Assembly: GCF_041146795.1 (NCBI RefSeq)
Contig: NC_135177.1
Span: 19,109,560-19,173,559, forward strand
DNA from: Maylandia zebra
Taxonomy: Eukaryota; Chordata; Actinopteri; Cichliformes; Cichlidae
Direction: 5' to 3'
Length of the DNA stretch: 64,000 nucleotides
This document shows positions 34,101-49,100 of this stretch, piece by piece. The first letter of the stretch is position 1. The number at the start of each line of letters is the position of its first letter. Both the position numbers and the translations under genes were made by a program. Under the pieces are notes generated by a model. The model ran no database searches. It was given only the letters and a program-made list of their open reading frames with translations, and was not told the DNA's origin.

Positions 34101-37100
34101 TTGGCTTAAAGACTAGCATATGCAAATAACTCCATTAGCTCCAACATATTACACACTGAATTCACTGACACTCTGGTTAATGCAGCAGGTTTCCGATGTT
34201 TTCTCCTTTATTAATATCTATACTATGTGAGTGTGGGAATAGAGAACGAGTCGGTCCCTCCTTTGACAGTAGTGTTGTGCATTTATGTTTGTTTCTCAGT
34301 TATGCAAGCATCGTACCCTTTTTGGTATCCACAGCGTTCACAGCCTTTATGAGAAGGGCAGCATTGGACTCGGTGTACTCGACAAACACCAGCAGCAGCT
34401 TTAGGGATGTCTTCACCACCAGACGAAACTGTGGAAAGAAAAACAATCTGTTAAAGCAACAAACACAGAGCGCACAAATTCAACTGTGAACTTAATGTTT
34501 CTGCAAACAACTATGATGAGCATGTGCAAGCCCTTTAAATTCCAGATGCTTAATGGCATCAAATGGTAAAAGCCCTTTCCTTTAGGGGCAGTCTTGCAAG
34601 GTTTTGATAAGAGTGCTGTGTGCCTCTGACAGCTCATGGGAAGACACTGTACAGCAGTCAGACGGTATAAAAATGCCATAAAAATCAAAATGCTGAACCA
34701 CAGATGAGCCTCAAAATAAAGCAAGATATCTAAGGTTTAGTAAATGTTTCCAGTGATTTACACCACTGTAAAATATGGAAAAAGAGATTTAAGAAAAAAA
34801 AGTAGGTGAGAAGAGTGTTATGGTTATGATATGCTGCAAAGCTGAGGTTAAAATCAACACAATGGGAGGGGTGGTGCAAAACAAGTTTTCTTTCCTGGCG
34901 AGGTGATTACAAAGACAGGGTTCAAATTAAAAGAAAAATAAACCAGACACCAAATAGTTTGTCAGTATTTACACGGAAAGGCAGGAAAGTAATTTGTAAG
35001 AACATCAAAACTGTGTGAAAAGAGAGCCAGTGCAGCTCCCTCATCTGCTGCACATTTGCTGCACATACTGCAGTCTGGCCAGTAGAGGGCTGAGGTGACC
35101 ACACTGACAGCAGGGCAGCAAGTATAGGATTTTATCCTTCTCATCAGTGGCCAGGTGGTGTCGTTGAGTTGATCTTACAGGATATCTACAGTGTGGAGTC
35201 ATTTTTACATTTTTTTTTTTTTTTTTTTTACCTTGGATCCAACCAGCGTGTAAAGCCACTGGATCGTTTCATTGTGAGATATGAGGCCGTTCATCCCGTC
35301 CACGTACAGCATTATTTGACCAAGAGCTGGAGAAAAGGAGAGTGGGAAAGGCAGACAAAAGAAAGACATGGGAGGAAAGAGCACAGGGATGGTCAATCTT
35401 ATGGTATTACAGTTGATGTTTTCATCGTTTCATAATTGTCCATCAAACCTGTCTTTGCTCTCAGTGGAATCCTGACTATGCAAAGCAGGTGAAACTTAAG
35501 TTTCACCAATGATTAAGGGATAACAGACTGTATTCAGTTTACTTTGGTGCTTTTTGAGAGATTTCAGCCCCAATATATGACAGGAGACATGACCTTGTGG
35601 TACAATACTGTGCAAAAATCTTTATATTTTGCTAGATAAATGAGGTACAGTGGTTTACTCATACGTGCAAGTATACATGGAAATTTATATGGCGAAACCA
35701 GAGTTTGTACAATTGATTTTAATGAGATTGGAAATCAATATTTGATTTACTTTATCAGAGCCTGAACTCTCTTAGGCAGCTTTCTTGTCATTTCTTTAAG
35801 GAGTCTTCAGGAATTGCTCTCCAGGCTTCTTGAAGGACATTCAAAGCTCTTCTTTGGGTTTTGGCTGCTTTTCAGTCTGTTCTCTGTCAAGATGATCCCA
35901 GCCTGCTTCGATAACGTGGAGGGGGGGCTGGGGAGGCCAAACCATGACTCTGCTTTTACTGCATTGGCAGTGTGTTTGGGATCATTGTCGCGTCAAGAAT
36001 GAAGCTTCTGCCAATCAGGATCTTACCAGATGGTATGTCATAGTGGACTAAAATATGATGGCAGTTTTCTGCATTCATAATTCCTCCTCTGTAAATACTG
36101 TTGACAATGCATCACTCTATAAGACTTCTGACACTGACCTTCAGTTGAGTTCTTGTGTAATTTGGCATACCTCAGGCTTTTCTACCCGTTTTCCTCCATT
36201 AAGAATGACTTCTTGACATCCTTCCATTGAAACCGTTCACTTCTGCTGAAGATACCATTTAAAAATGTCATGCATAGGCAAAACACTGTTTCACCTCTTG
36301 AGCTGGTTGCCTTCCTTATGCTTGAATGATTCATATGTTGATATTAAGTGGCTTAACGAACAAAAATCATTGCTCTGGTCGGGTATGAGGACTGGTTTGA
36401 AAATGGTTGAAGAAAAGCTTTGAAAACATTCAGAAAACCTGGAAAACTTGTTCAAGATGACAAAAAATATACAAGAAAATCTGCCTCCTTGCAAGCAAGC
36501 TATCAAGAAATGAGGAATGGCTCAAGACTTGTGCACAGCACTGTATATAAGACCAAAAATGTACACTATCAGATCATTTCCCCCTGTATTATTCACACAT
36601 TCTCTAATTCTTTTTTATTTTGGTGAAATAAGACAATGATCTTCCAACACTCTAGTTTTATATATGTAGTAATTGTAGTAAATGTAGTAGTAATTATATA
36701 TGAACTGTACATGCAAACTGGAGTTGCTGTGAAAATTGAAAATCTCAACAATTAGGTGAAGATCTTAAAAAAAAACATCACTTGTCCATATTCAACTCTC
36801 AAGTTAGTGGACACAACTGGGGGCAGTATAACTGAGCAGAGTGCCTCAATGGAAGCTGACATGACTTCTATCTGTAACAGGATACATAAATAAGAACCTA
36901 ATCAGAGCCAAGGGATCTCAGTGGGGGGCAGTAAAAGTGTAGGGCTTCTGTTGAAGGAGATGGGGGAAGGGAGATAAACATTACAGGACAGGAGTGGAAC
37001 AGACAAAAGCACCATTTAAAATGTGGTGGGTGTTTTTGTTTTGTTTTTAAAGCAGCATCTCAGAGGAAGTCCACACATGTAGAAGTAATGCTTTCATACA

Positions 37101-40100
37101 GAAGACCACAACAAGATGAGTTCAGTTTGAACCCACAGAAACTTTACATGATACATTAGCTGACACGGGGGGAAGAGCACGTGACGCATTAAAAGTGGAA
37201 CATTTTTGGAGAGCCTGTTTGACTGTTTCTTGGCAGAAGTTAGAGTGTTGGGAGGTAATAATACATAGGAGAATATTCTCAATAAGTCAAGCCATTGGTG
37301 TTTTTATTCAGAAGGATCATATATATAAAAGTGATCAGATATATTAGCAGCTGTGACAAAAAAGCAGAGAAACAGGTGCTTTGAAACTGTATACATTCAC
37401 AGATTTTGATCTAATCTCTTCTTTGTATGTTTACATCACTTTCTTATAACATGTTATGATGACAGGCTGCACTTTCTGTTATATACGTATAAATTTCTTC
37501 ATGCAGTCTTCTAGAGCGGCATTGAAAATCGCGAATATGCAGCTGATAGGCCAAAATTCCCAGGTGCAGCTGCTGTGTGTACATGATGTGTGAGAGCGTG
37601 TGGGTGGACAGGCCCTGTGTGTGTCTGTGTGTATGTGCTTGCTGTCGGCGTACTGCAGCGGCAGCAAGCAGCGGTGGCGACAGTGCATCTTTTATAAATT
37701 GGGGTTAAGTACTCGCAACATGTCAGAACAGAGAAACGGTCCTTTCCCACTGCGAGCTCTGGGCGTTGTGTCACAGCAGACCACAATAGAATGTGTTTTT
37801 GAAAAAGCGATTGACTATCGGTCAGTGCAGGCCAGAGAGAAACCCTCTGTAGCTCTCCCACCAGACAGCTTTAAAGAGATCATTTACAGCACACTGTGAG
37901 CACAGTGTACAAAATAATGATGCACAGTCAATTTTTATACAAACACAAAACAGCCTCAACTTTAAAGAGCTGTGTGGCATTAGCAGACCTGCAATATCAT
38001 CACTGCACACTTATCTCTTGCGTGCACCTGTGTACGGTATCTGCCTTAGTGCAATGTGCTTTTAAGAAATTCCACTGAAAACACGCGTCTTTAATGAGAC
38101 TTTTAAGTGTCATTACGCAACACGAATGTTCAGTTGCTGACAGATGAGACTTTATCTATCCACCACAAAGCGAGCAGGCTTTTAGATCACGCTGACATGT
38201 TATCACAAGGCAACATTTAAAGGTTTTAGCCTATAGAACAGAGGTGCCAAACATAAGGCCAGAATCGGCCCGGCAAAGACTCCAAACCAGCCTCACTGCA
38301 TGGAAAATGTGAAGGCATATATTTTGCACTGTATTTTGCTACGTTTTACAGCTTTTATGACATTCATTGACGTGATTAAGAGAAAAAAGAAAACAATTGA
38401 ATGAGAGAAAAGTTACCATTTTTTTCCCCACTATCTACCATAGAAATTTGTGATTGAGTGACTGGTGTGGTTGAAATTACACTTCTTTTTCTTACAGCGG
38501 CTTGCAAAAGTATTCGCCCCCTTTGAACTTTTCCACATTTTGTCACATTACAGCCAAACATGAATCAATTTTATTGGAATTCCAGGTGAAAGACCAATAC
38601 AAAGTGGTGTACACATGAGAAGTGGAACGAAAATCATACATGATTCCAAACATTTTTTACAAATAAATAACTGCAAAGTGGGGTGTGCGTAATTATTCAG
38701 CCCCCCGAGTCAGCACTTTGTAGAACCACCTTTTGCTGCAATTACAGCTGCCAGTCTTTTAGGGTTTGTCTCTACCAGCTTTGCACATCTAGAGACTGAA
38801 ATCTTTGCCCATTTTTCTTTGCAAAACAGCTCCAGCTCAGTCAGATTAGATGGACAGCGTTTGTGAACAGCAGTTTTCAGATCTTGTCACAGATTCTCGA
38901 TTGGATTTAGATCTGGACTTTGACTGGGCCATTCTAACACATGGATATGTTTTGTTTTAAATCCTTCCATTGTTGCCCTGGCTTTATGTTTAGGGTCATT
39001 GTCCTGCTGGAAGGTGAACCTCCGCCCCAGTCTCAAGTCTTTTGCAGACTCCAAGAGGTTTTCTTCCAAGATTGCCCTGTATTTGGCTCCATCCATCTTC
39101 CCATCAACTCTGACCAGCTTCCCTGTCCCTGCTGAAGAGAAGCACCCCCAGAGCATGATGCTGCCACCACCATATTTGACAGTGGGGATGATGTGTTCAG
39201 AGTGATGTGCAGTGTTAGTTTTCTGCCACACATAGCGTTTTGCATTTTGGCCTCATCTGACCAGAGCACCTTCTTCCACATGTTTGCTGTGTCCCCCACA
39301 TGGCTTGTGGCAAACTGCAAACGGGACTTCTTATGGTTTCTGTTAACAATGGCTTTCTTCTTGCTACTCTTCCATCAAGGCCAACTTTGTGCAGTGCACG
39401 ACTAATCGTTGTCCTATGGACAGATTCCCCCACCTGAGCTGTAGATCTCTGCAGCTCGTCCAGAGTCACCATGGGCCTCTTGGCTTCATTTCTGATCAGC
39501 GCCCTCCTTGTTCGGCCTGTGAGTTTAGGTGGACGGCCTTGTCTTGGTAGGTTTACAGTTGTGCCATACTCCTTCTGTTTCTGAATGATTGCTTGAACAG
39601 TGCTCCGTAGGATGTTCAAGGCTTGAGAAATCTTTTTGTTGCCTAAGCCTGCTTTAAATTTGTCAATAACTTTATCCCTGACCTGTCTGGTGTGTTCTTT
39701 GGACTTCATGGTGTTGTTGCTCCCAATATTCTCTTAAACAACCTCTGAGGCCGTCACAGAGCAGCTGTATTTGTACTGACATTAGATCACACACAGGTGC
39801 ACTCTATTTAGTCATTAGCACTCACCAGGCAATGTCTATGTGCAACTGACTGCACTCAGACCAAAGGGGGCTGAGTAATCACACACACCCCACTTTGCAG
39901 TTATTTATTTGTAAAAAATGTTTGGAATCATGTATGATTTTCGTTCCACTTCTCACGTGTACACCACTTTGTGTTGGTCTTTCACGTGGAATTCCAATAA
40001 AACTGATTCATGTTTGTGGCTGTAATGTGACAAATGTGGAAAAGTTCAAGGGGGCCGAATACTTTTGCAAGCCGCTGTATGTTACGATATCTCAGGTTTT

Positions 40101-43100
40101 AAATGTGTAGGTAAAAATCTTTGATTTGATAGATGGAGGCGTTTCATTGGTTACACCTTGAGGTGACAGTTGTTGTGATTTGACGCTATATAAATAAAGT
40201 TCAATTTAATTGGTCCGGCCCTCTTAACATCAACGTGGGCTGTATGTGGCCCACCATGCAAAACGAGTCTGACATCTCTGCTACTGAGAGCCAGTCACTC
40301 AAGCAGTCAACCGCGCAAAAAACAATCAGAATAAATATCATATTTGAATTTAATTTAGCGAACAGTTAAGATATGGAAATGATATGTTACTTGAACCATT
40401 ATGTGGCGCCAGAAAACACACAGCCATTACCTTTTTTCTCACATTCATTAAAACTGCTGCTTCATGAAATTATTCATTGCCAGCGGCCTCTTGATGTACG
40501 ATTTGACTACAAATCCAAAAACCGCAAAGACCGAATGGTTAGGTAAAATGATACTGTAACTGTTTAGAAAAAAAATTAAATTACCTGTCATTATGGGAAA
40601 CCTTCATATTCTGGTCAAAACAGTTAAAAGGAGACATTTAATTACTCTCCAAACAATCACGTATGCGGACTGCAAATGAAAGCGATTTACACACACTTTG
40701 CTTTAACTAGTCATTTAACGGCCCTTTAAGAATTAGGCTGCCTGCTTCTTACAGTTTTAAGCTTTGAAACTGGGATGAACGTTTGCCATACTTCCCTAAG
40801 TGTTGGCCCAAAACCCAGGGTTGTTTTTAAACTGTACAACAGACAGTCATCTATAACTTTAGAAGAGGGTTAATAAGAGGAACATGTGAGTCCAGAGTCT
40901 GTAAAGGACTCTCTCCACTCTCAAGCACTGATTTGGGGCCAACAATGTGGGCCTCCATTTATATAATCATGAGCAGCTTTACCATACCTCACACAAAGCG
41001 CAACAATAACACTGCTAACTCCCTTTGTATGTACTGTATGTCACGTAATAAGATGCTTGCAGACAATGAGCTCCCTTCAAAGCACAGTGATTAGAGTTAA
41101 GATGCATGCCACTGGGGAAAAGGACAGCCAGGGTAAAAAGGACAGCTTTAAAGAAACTTTGAAGTGTCGAGTGAGCAGCCTGTCATCGGTGCAGCACTCT
41201 TACACTCAATTTATTTCAACATGCAACTGCCTTAAGAGTGAGTAGAACATTTGGACGACACAGAGTTGCAGCAGGGAACCACAGACAAGGAGACTGGAGG
41301 AGACAGACCCTGCTCCCGTGTCTCAAATTCTGAGAGAAGTACAAAATCAAACAACTGAAGTCTGGTGGAAGTGTTTCTTCAGGGCCTCTCCCTCTCATAA
41401 ACCACAGCAATTATCTTCCACAGCCCCAGGAATGTGCAGGAAGGGCTGCTCCGTGACCACTGCCGAGGTGAGAAGCAGTCTGAGGTCTGTGAAGTCAGCA
41501 CCAATGCAAGCCAGCTGACGTATATGTTTTTTAAAAAGACAACTTTATCTATAAGGATGCAAGAAATCAAATGAACAACTTTCTGTTTACAGTAAAAAAC
41601 TGTCCACTTCTCTCCCACTTACCACTCTGACCCGTTGGTTTCATTTACATTTTGGAATTTATCTAAACTGGGTCAGCCAAACTGTCTGTCAGTGTGCAAC
41701 ATTTATTTTACCAGGACTTTGGGAATGGGGCCAAATCTTTAGCCCCTACAGTGCAACATGGAGACTCTTATCTTGCATTCTGTGCATTAGCCAGATGCTG
41801 CGCTTAGATTTCTGAGGTGTACTTCCCTGTACCCACTGTACCTGGATCGCTGTATACTGCAAGGCCTAACAAAGGTTTTTTTTTTCATCTAAATTGATTT
41901 TCTACTATGTCAGATTTTAGTATTCACAGAGTTATGGAGATTATTACTGAATACAGACTTGCAAAGCCACTATTTTTCCTGTTGTGACTCATAAACAAAT
42001 CAGGAGTATTTCCAGCAAATTTGTATAAAGGGTTTATTTGGAGCAACCTAAGATGGTTTTACATATTTATTGGATGATCAGTTAAAATAAAAGATCTAAG
42101 TGCATATTAAAAGCAGCAACAATCAACAGTTTATCAACAGTGGATCACATGACTCATTGAAAAGGTCTAGTAGCAATGAATCTATGGAACTCGGCTCTAA
42201 ACTTTATGGAACAGCTCTGTTTTCACCCACGGGAAAATGAGTTTGCTTATCTGCTCATTTTAAGAAACTGGTATCATGCAAGTATTTTGTTTATGGCTTG
42301 TTTCCACTTTCCCAAGTCTTCAAAACAATCAAAATCTGTTTTTTCTGCCCTAAGCGTAACCTGAATTGGACAAGGGGGTGAGAAAATGGATGGATCAATA
42401 AAGTTGGTTAGTGAGATTTTACCTTGCAGCCTTGATCTAAGTTATTTGACCATCACTATGTTGTTATGAATGTAGATGTCACACACGAAAGGATATCTGA
42501 CTGAGAGAACGAGGGATACTGCACACTAATACAGTGATTTATTGTTCCTTCTAACTCTAATGGAAAAGATAATATACAATATTAGCATCAAGTTGTATCC
42601 AATAATTCTTTAAACTAGCAGCTGAGACATCCTTTCTCAGATACCAAAACAGACTGGTTAAATGAGTTCATAGTCAGTTCATGGGAACCAACAGGATTTT
42701 CTGATTAAAAATATATACACATATCTCACATATTGATTTAGTTGCATCAATTCTTAACATACAGTTCACTGGCACCAGTGAATGCAGATTTTTTTTAAAA
42801 AAAGTTAAGAGGATATCCATCCATCTTCTATAGCTAGCATAGCAAAAAATGCTAGCTTAGTGTCTCTGGAAGTTAGCATGACACTGGGAGCTGAAAGGCA
42901 AACAGCATTATCTGATTATTCGTGGACGTATATTTTGGATAACCCTCTGCTCTTTAACGCGATACTGATGACAGTAGACCAGCAAGCTCATCAAGCTGTC
43001 CTCGACTCTGCTTTCACCACTCTGTGATCAGTTGTGATGAGACAGATGGGTATAAAACAACCGTAGCAGTAAAAACCTGTTTAACCAAATTAATTAGTGA

Positions 43101-46100
43101 TTAATCATCTTAAATAACTTTTTTTTGTTGTTGTGAACCACCTACATCTGTAATGAAGAAGAGAAGTGTCACATCAAAATAAAACTTTCATAAAAACATT
43201 AAAGAGGTGTAGGCTCAGGTTTAGTTTGAAACATATATTTTTTAAAACTTCACCTGTACATATTCACAAGGTGTGTTCTTGTTTTTCTTTTCTCATTAGA
43301 ATAAAGGAATAATTGCTCTTCACACAGCCCTTCTATATACAACGTATACAATATGATTTCAACTTTTCTGTCGAATAAACACTTATCTTTGATAGTTTCA
43401 GTAAAATTTGTTAACACACAGTTCTTTGCAAAGTATATTATAAAGAAGAAAAAGAATGAATTTCAGTTACTGATTAAGTTACAGTCTGATTGATTACTCT
43501 TATTATTTCTCATTTCTGCATCCATATCTCTAGCTCCGTCCTGACTTAGAGTCTGTCTGCCATAAAAAGTCAAGTTTATTACTCAGCTCTACTGTACTGG
43601 ACCAAGACATTTGTTAGTCAGCTAATAACCCAGACCATTAAAGCCAGACTAATTCCAATCACTGAGCCAACTGCCAGACTTACCTGAACTACCAGACTTA
43701 CTTATTTGAACCCCATACAGTAAAACAACAGGGGGACGCTTCCATTTTCAGACCTGAATAAATGTCTGCCAGCATTTGACAAAATTTACTGTGGGCCTAA
43801 ATCCAAACAAATTCCCTGAAGACAAACAAACAGGCCTAATGGAACAATAGCATGAAGTAACGCAGAGCGCCTCCCCAGTATTTGGCTGAGCAAGCTCCAC
43901 AGGCACCGCAGACCCACTGCAGTGCTGAGCAGGGCAAAATCTCCTACAACATTATGAGGAGAATAAACAAGCTAAATGTGGTATCACTTTCTGTTCTACT
44001 GCTCACCTCTTTGTACTTGAACAGCTGAGAGAGTAGAAGGGCTACTGCACCAAATAAATTTTATCAAATGATTTTAGGACAATGAACAACTGGAAGAAGT
44101 CCAACAGATGATTTCTGCACCGCATCCAAATGAGAAAGACTTTGGCAACAAGCTGCTGCGTTACATCCACCCTCTTGTAAAGTGAACTGAAAGATGAGCT
44201 GTGGTAAATTCTTACTGCTCCTCAGAGCATAGTAGTGTGATTGAGTCTGGTTCTGGCCAGTCGCATACTGAATTCAGTCCCAAAAAACAGTCAGCTTACA
44301 AAAATCAGCCTTAAAGCCGTGAAACACTGACGATTTCAATCTATGTGCCTGCGTGCTGCATAACTGCAAAGGATTTATTTTTTTTTCCAAATTAGAGTTT
44401 ATGTACCTTAGACAGCAAGGTCAGAGATGATAAAATGAGAGCTTGAGAAATGAACTAAATCAAACATTCTTATAATATAATTGGCTTGTATACTGAATTC
44501 TGTTACCGTAAAACAGGCTCTGGGATGGGATTGTAAGTCTGCTGCCAGTGGGTCTGCTCAGGCTAAAAACTTCTACAGATGTAGGTAAGAAGAATAAGGG
44601 GAGCCAGAATATAGGTCAGGCAGGTGGGGTGAAGTGGGTTCAGATGTAAGCCGTCTGCTCACGTGAGGGCCGGAGGGGTCTGACACAGAGGAAGGACAGA
44701 GTGGGACACATCCGGTCGGAAGAAGGTTTCAAGTTTAACCCCAACACGTGATGACATGCTGCTGTGTTTGTGTAGGTAAATGGTAAATGTAGGTAATGTT
44801 AGTATTTTCAACACAGTGTCAAGCAGTCTATGGAGTATTTGCTTGTGTATATTTGAGTACGTGACTCAGTATGTCAGTTTAAACACTGGTGACTTAATTT
44901 ATAGAGAACATGCTGGAAGCAAAAAACCAAAATGGTGCCAGTGGAGCAGAAAGAGTTGAGAGGCTGTGGGATGAAATCACGCGTAACACTCATTTCCTAA
45001 ATTTCCACTGACCACATGAAGTTATTCCCATCATCCCAGAGGACCAAATTTTTAGGCAGGTACTGAAGCTATATAACACATGACTAGGATTACAGCCTCA
45101 GGGTTGTATGCCTCTGCCAACCAGTCGACTTGCTGTTTACGTCGGCGTCGATCCAGACTCGAGCTTTCAACCTTTGGATAAAAATATGTTTTATCACTTT
45201 ACTTTATAAGACATTTGTGTACAATATTGTTATAATTAGCATATGATTTCTTGAGTTATGGATAAAAACTGGTTTGTGAGGTCAGAGCGACACCGACCTT
45301 GAGCCACCGAACCCCAATCAGTTCTTGTCTTACTGGAAATTTGTCCCAGATGTAATAAAATTTCCTCCAGCTGTACCTGACATCTCACATTAACCAGGAT
45401 TGAATACATGAAAGGTCACAGTGTCCTTGACCTTTGACCACCAACATTTTATCACCAGCACCAAGGCATAAAAATATTATTAGCTTTTTCTAGACTACCA
45501 AACCCTGTTACTACCAACTACAACTATCTAGATTTTTTTGTGGGGCTTTGGTCTTTCATTTCACAATCAGACACTTTTATTGATTCAGGATATGCCAAAT
45601 ATCTGAAAACTACATTCAGCTGAGGGGAAAACATAAACTAAGATGCAAGTGAGAGCTCAAAAAATAACAAAATGCTTGCAGCCACCACAGAACATTAGAT
45701 TTTATATCAATGTTTAGCTAGCTGGTTGAAACCAACTGTAATATGTGTCTTAGCAAGCTGTTGTAGCTGAATAAGGCACTTGCAAACACAACATTACTCG
45801 ATTTCCTAAATTAACCACATTCCACTACAGTAATGCAAGTTGAATGTTGTGTAAATGCCTTAGCTTAACTTGCAGGAACTTAAAACTGACATTTAGATAT
45901 TTGACCTATCAGTGACAAAATGTTTCCTATTCTTCCTGTTGATGGTGCCTGATATTGCACATCTTATTAAAGGCTCAGTTTTTCCAATTTTGGCAGCATT
46001 TAAAAATGAGGTTGTTCTATCCCACGAAACAGCAGCTTTAAAATGTTTTTCTTTTTACTTGCCAAGGGGACTGACAAAGAGAGACATTCACCTAATACAA

Positions 46101-49100
46101 ATTCAATGGACAGCCATAATGTTTAATATTCTTTGTAGGTGGGACTTCATTGGCTGTGTCTCAGTGGCCTGAACCATCCCTTTGTTACCCTGGGGGCTTC
46201 AAATGATGCAATTAGGATTTCTTTTCCACTCACCTATTTTCCCTCTCCTTGTTTTCATAAACCATAATTACATTTAATCATTAGTTATTAATAATCTCTG
46301 GCTCTTTTCCACAGTGTGTATCTTATCCTGTCTCCCTCCCCTCATCCCCTAACCAGTGATAACAGATGGCTGCCCCTCCCCGAGCATCATTCCACCAGAG
46401 GTTTATTCCTGTTAAAAGGGAGTTTTTCCTTCCCACTGTCACTAAGTGCTTGACCAAAGGGTGTCATCTTTAGTTAACAATATAACATGCCTTGAGGTTA
46501 CAGTTGTTGTGAACTGGTGCTATAAAAATAACAATGAACTGAACTAAATTGAATTACGACCATAACCTGCAGACTTAAGCTGTAAGTGTGCATGAATGAA
46601 CATCCACGTCACCACAATGTCTATGTGTGTTTCAGTGAGTGAGTGCTTTTCAGATTGAAAAGATTTGCACTGAGAGGGCAGCGGGAGCAGTGGCTTTTCA
46701 AAAAGCTGCATGAGATTGGGTGGAAAACATGCACGTGTTCCCATGGGATCTCATTACAAACCAGGAGGTCAAGTTTCTATTGGTACAACAAGGGCATTCC
46801 GTGAGATCCCCGTCTCGCTCTTGTCTACATATGTGTGTCAGCAGTTCCCGCAAGGCCCTCTCGAATTCCCTTTACCCTAGAGAAAAATTAACAAAGCATG
46901 ACTTTATCTTCTTTTAAAAGTCATTCTTGCACGATCACACTAACAAGGAAACGATTACACCTGTAATAACCAGCACATGCAGTATATTGATACATTCGCA
47001 CAAATCCACACAGCTTGGTACAGACAAAATGGAAATGTTTATCCAGACAACGGGCCATCATAAAGGTCTCCCTCCAGCACAGCAATCCAGACAACACAAT
47101 ACGCACTGTTTCCAAGAAGAGCTTCCAACACTGCTGCTATGCCTGGGTTTTCACTCATAACAATCAAAACAGAATCTAAATTTAGGACTACTGAAAGTCT
47201 CCTTAGTGTGGATTAAAAAAATCCACGCTAAAAAAATCCCAAAAAAAATCCACACAGTATTAAAAAAATGTACTGCTGGTGTTTTGTTTTGCACTTAAGA
47301 TACACAAGAACTTTCTCTTAACATATCAATCTATCGATCTGTCTGGTTAAAGGCTGCTCTAACCCTCGGTTTCCAACAGATTTTTTTCTACTCTTGGCTC
47401 TCATTGATGTCAGTGGCAGCCAATATCCCTAATATGGCCAACTTAAAATCATAGCCCAGTCAAATACTGTATATAAAACTTAGATTATTCCTATGGTGAT
47501 TTTTCTTAACTACAGGTTTCCATTCCAGCTCGACACCACAGCCGCCCGTTCGACTACAAAGTGCAGAGTACATAAATGAAGCTGGCTGCTCTTACCTTTG
47601 TTTACGGTGAAGCGTTTTGGATTGTGACACGCAGATGAAAACCGTTGCACATGTCTTGCTAGTGTGTCACATATAAAATTTAAAGCCTTTGCTACTACAG
47701 ACACTTAAAATTTGAACAAAAGGCTCTTGTGTTTCAGGTGCACTTTGTGGAAACGGCGGCCACTAAAGTTCCTGCTGTGTGGCTCTAAAAGCTGATCTGT
47801 GTGCTGTATTGGGGGGGGGGGGGGGGGTTAGGTCCTAGACAGTTTAAGAGGTAATGAAACACTTGACTAGAACACATCTATCTTTCCCACACGGCCCTTT
47901 TGAGAACTTCCTTCTGGAAACCAGGAAGTCAAGGTGCTTCAGCATTGTGGGATTATAACAGCCGTGTCATTAAAACCAGGAGATCTTAAAGTGGTAGCGA
48001 GACATAGAAGCCAAGGAAGAGCGAATGAGATAAAAGTATGAAATGAAATATGGGCATAACTTATAGCATAAGGTAATACTTCTAGACTCATATCTTTGAG
48101 AGCTATAAATTTTCAAGACTAAGTTAGAACATGCAAGCCCAGGTATATACAGTATAATTCAGTGTGTGATGGCCTTTTGGGTATGGAGATAAGTTATGCC
48201 CTGTTTACAAATGTGTTTTCCATCAAATATATATCCTCACTTGCTCTGGAAGCTGAAACAAAAAAGAAAAAGAAAAAAAAAAAAAAGAGTCTGTTTCTCC
48301 AAATTCCCATACATCAAAAACTAACGCTTCACTTCCAATTTGTTTCCACCAGTGCTTACAGATGGCAAATGTTTTGTCAACAGCAGCATGCAGGCTGAAA
48401 TAGCACGGCCTCGAAGAAGTGCACGCAGAGAAAGTGTAGCTCAAAACAAAGCTTATGGCGAGGAATGTCAACAGTGAACCTTTCAAAGCAGGGAATAATT
48501 ACTTCATGTTGACTGTAATTGGTTTGTCTTTAATCTGCCCTCTCTGTCTGTCGCTCCCATTTTTACAGTTACCAATTAAACACGGTTGTTGCTTTTGTTA
48601 GCGTTCTTACTATAAATTCTACAAATGGAAAAACCTTGTCATTTGTTCTTCCAACTCCTCTGCCTGTTTTGCTCATGATAATTAGTACCATAGGGATCTT
48701 TTTTTAACCACAGTGAAGAAGAAAAAAGTCTGAGCTTACTGATGAAACTTATTTGACCTTTTGGCAAAAGCTGCTTTTATTTTGGGGCTGAGGAAGCACT
48801 AACAACGACGAGTTACTGTGCCAACTTTCAGTATTTTATTTGGCACTTTTTAAGACAGAATAGAACGTTTTTTGTCAGAATGGCACAAAGGCACATATTA
48901 GGGTGGACCTAAACCACCATCTGATTTATTAGCATTTTGGACTTTACTATAAATGTGGTCTTCATGAAACCCATGCTTCTCAAAGTGTGGTAACATAACA
49001 TACTGCAGCCTGTGAGTGCCACAAAGGAGGGATAAGCAATTACAGAAGAGGAAGAAGACAAATCTACTTTCAGCTGCTCCCTTATTCACAAGTGATAGCT

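Larger units (their letters stand above)
38239..40280. mobile_element. hAT-like element interrupted by a Tc1 transposon
   Basis: The left end CAGAGGTGCCAAACATAAGG and the right end (complement CAGAGATGTCAGACTCGTTT) form imperfect inverted termini like those of the element at 19494-20133. The flanks CTATAGAA and CTACTGAG agree at five of eight positions. The body is split by a 1,583-bp Tc1 element and also holds an L2-type tail fragment at 40151-40211. About 450 bp of host element remain, with no transposase. Confidence 0.6.
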
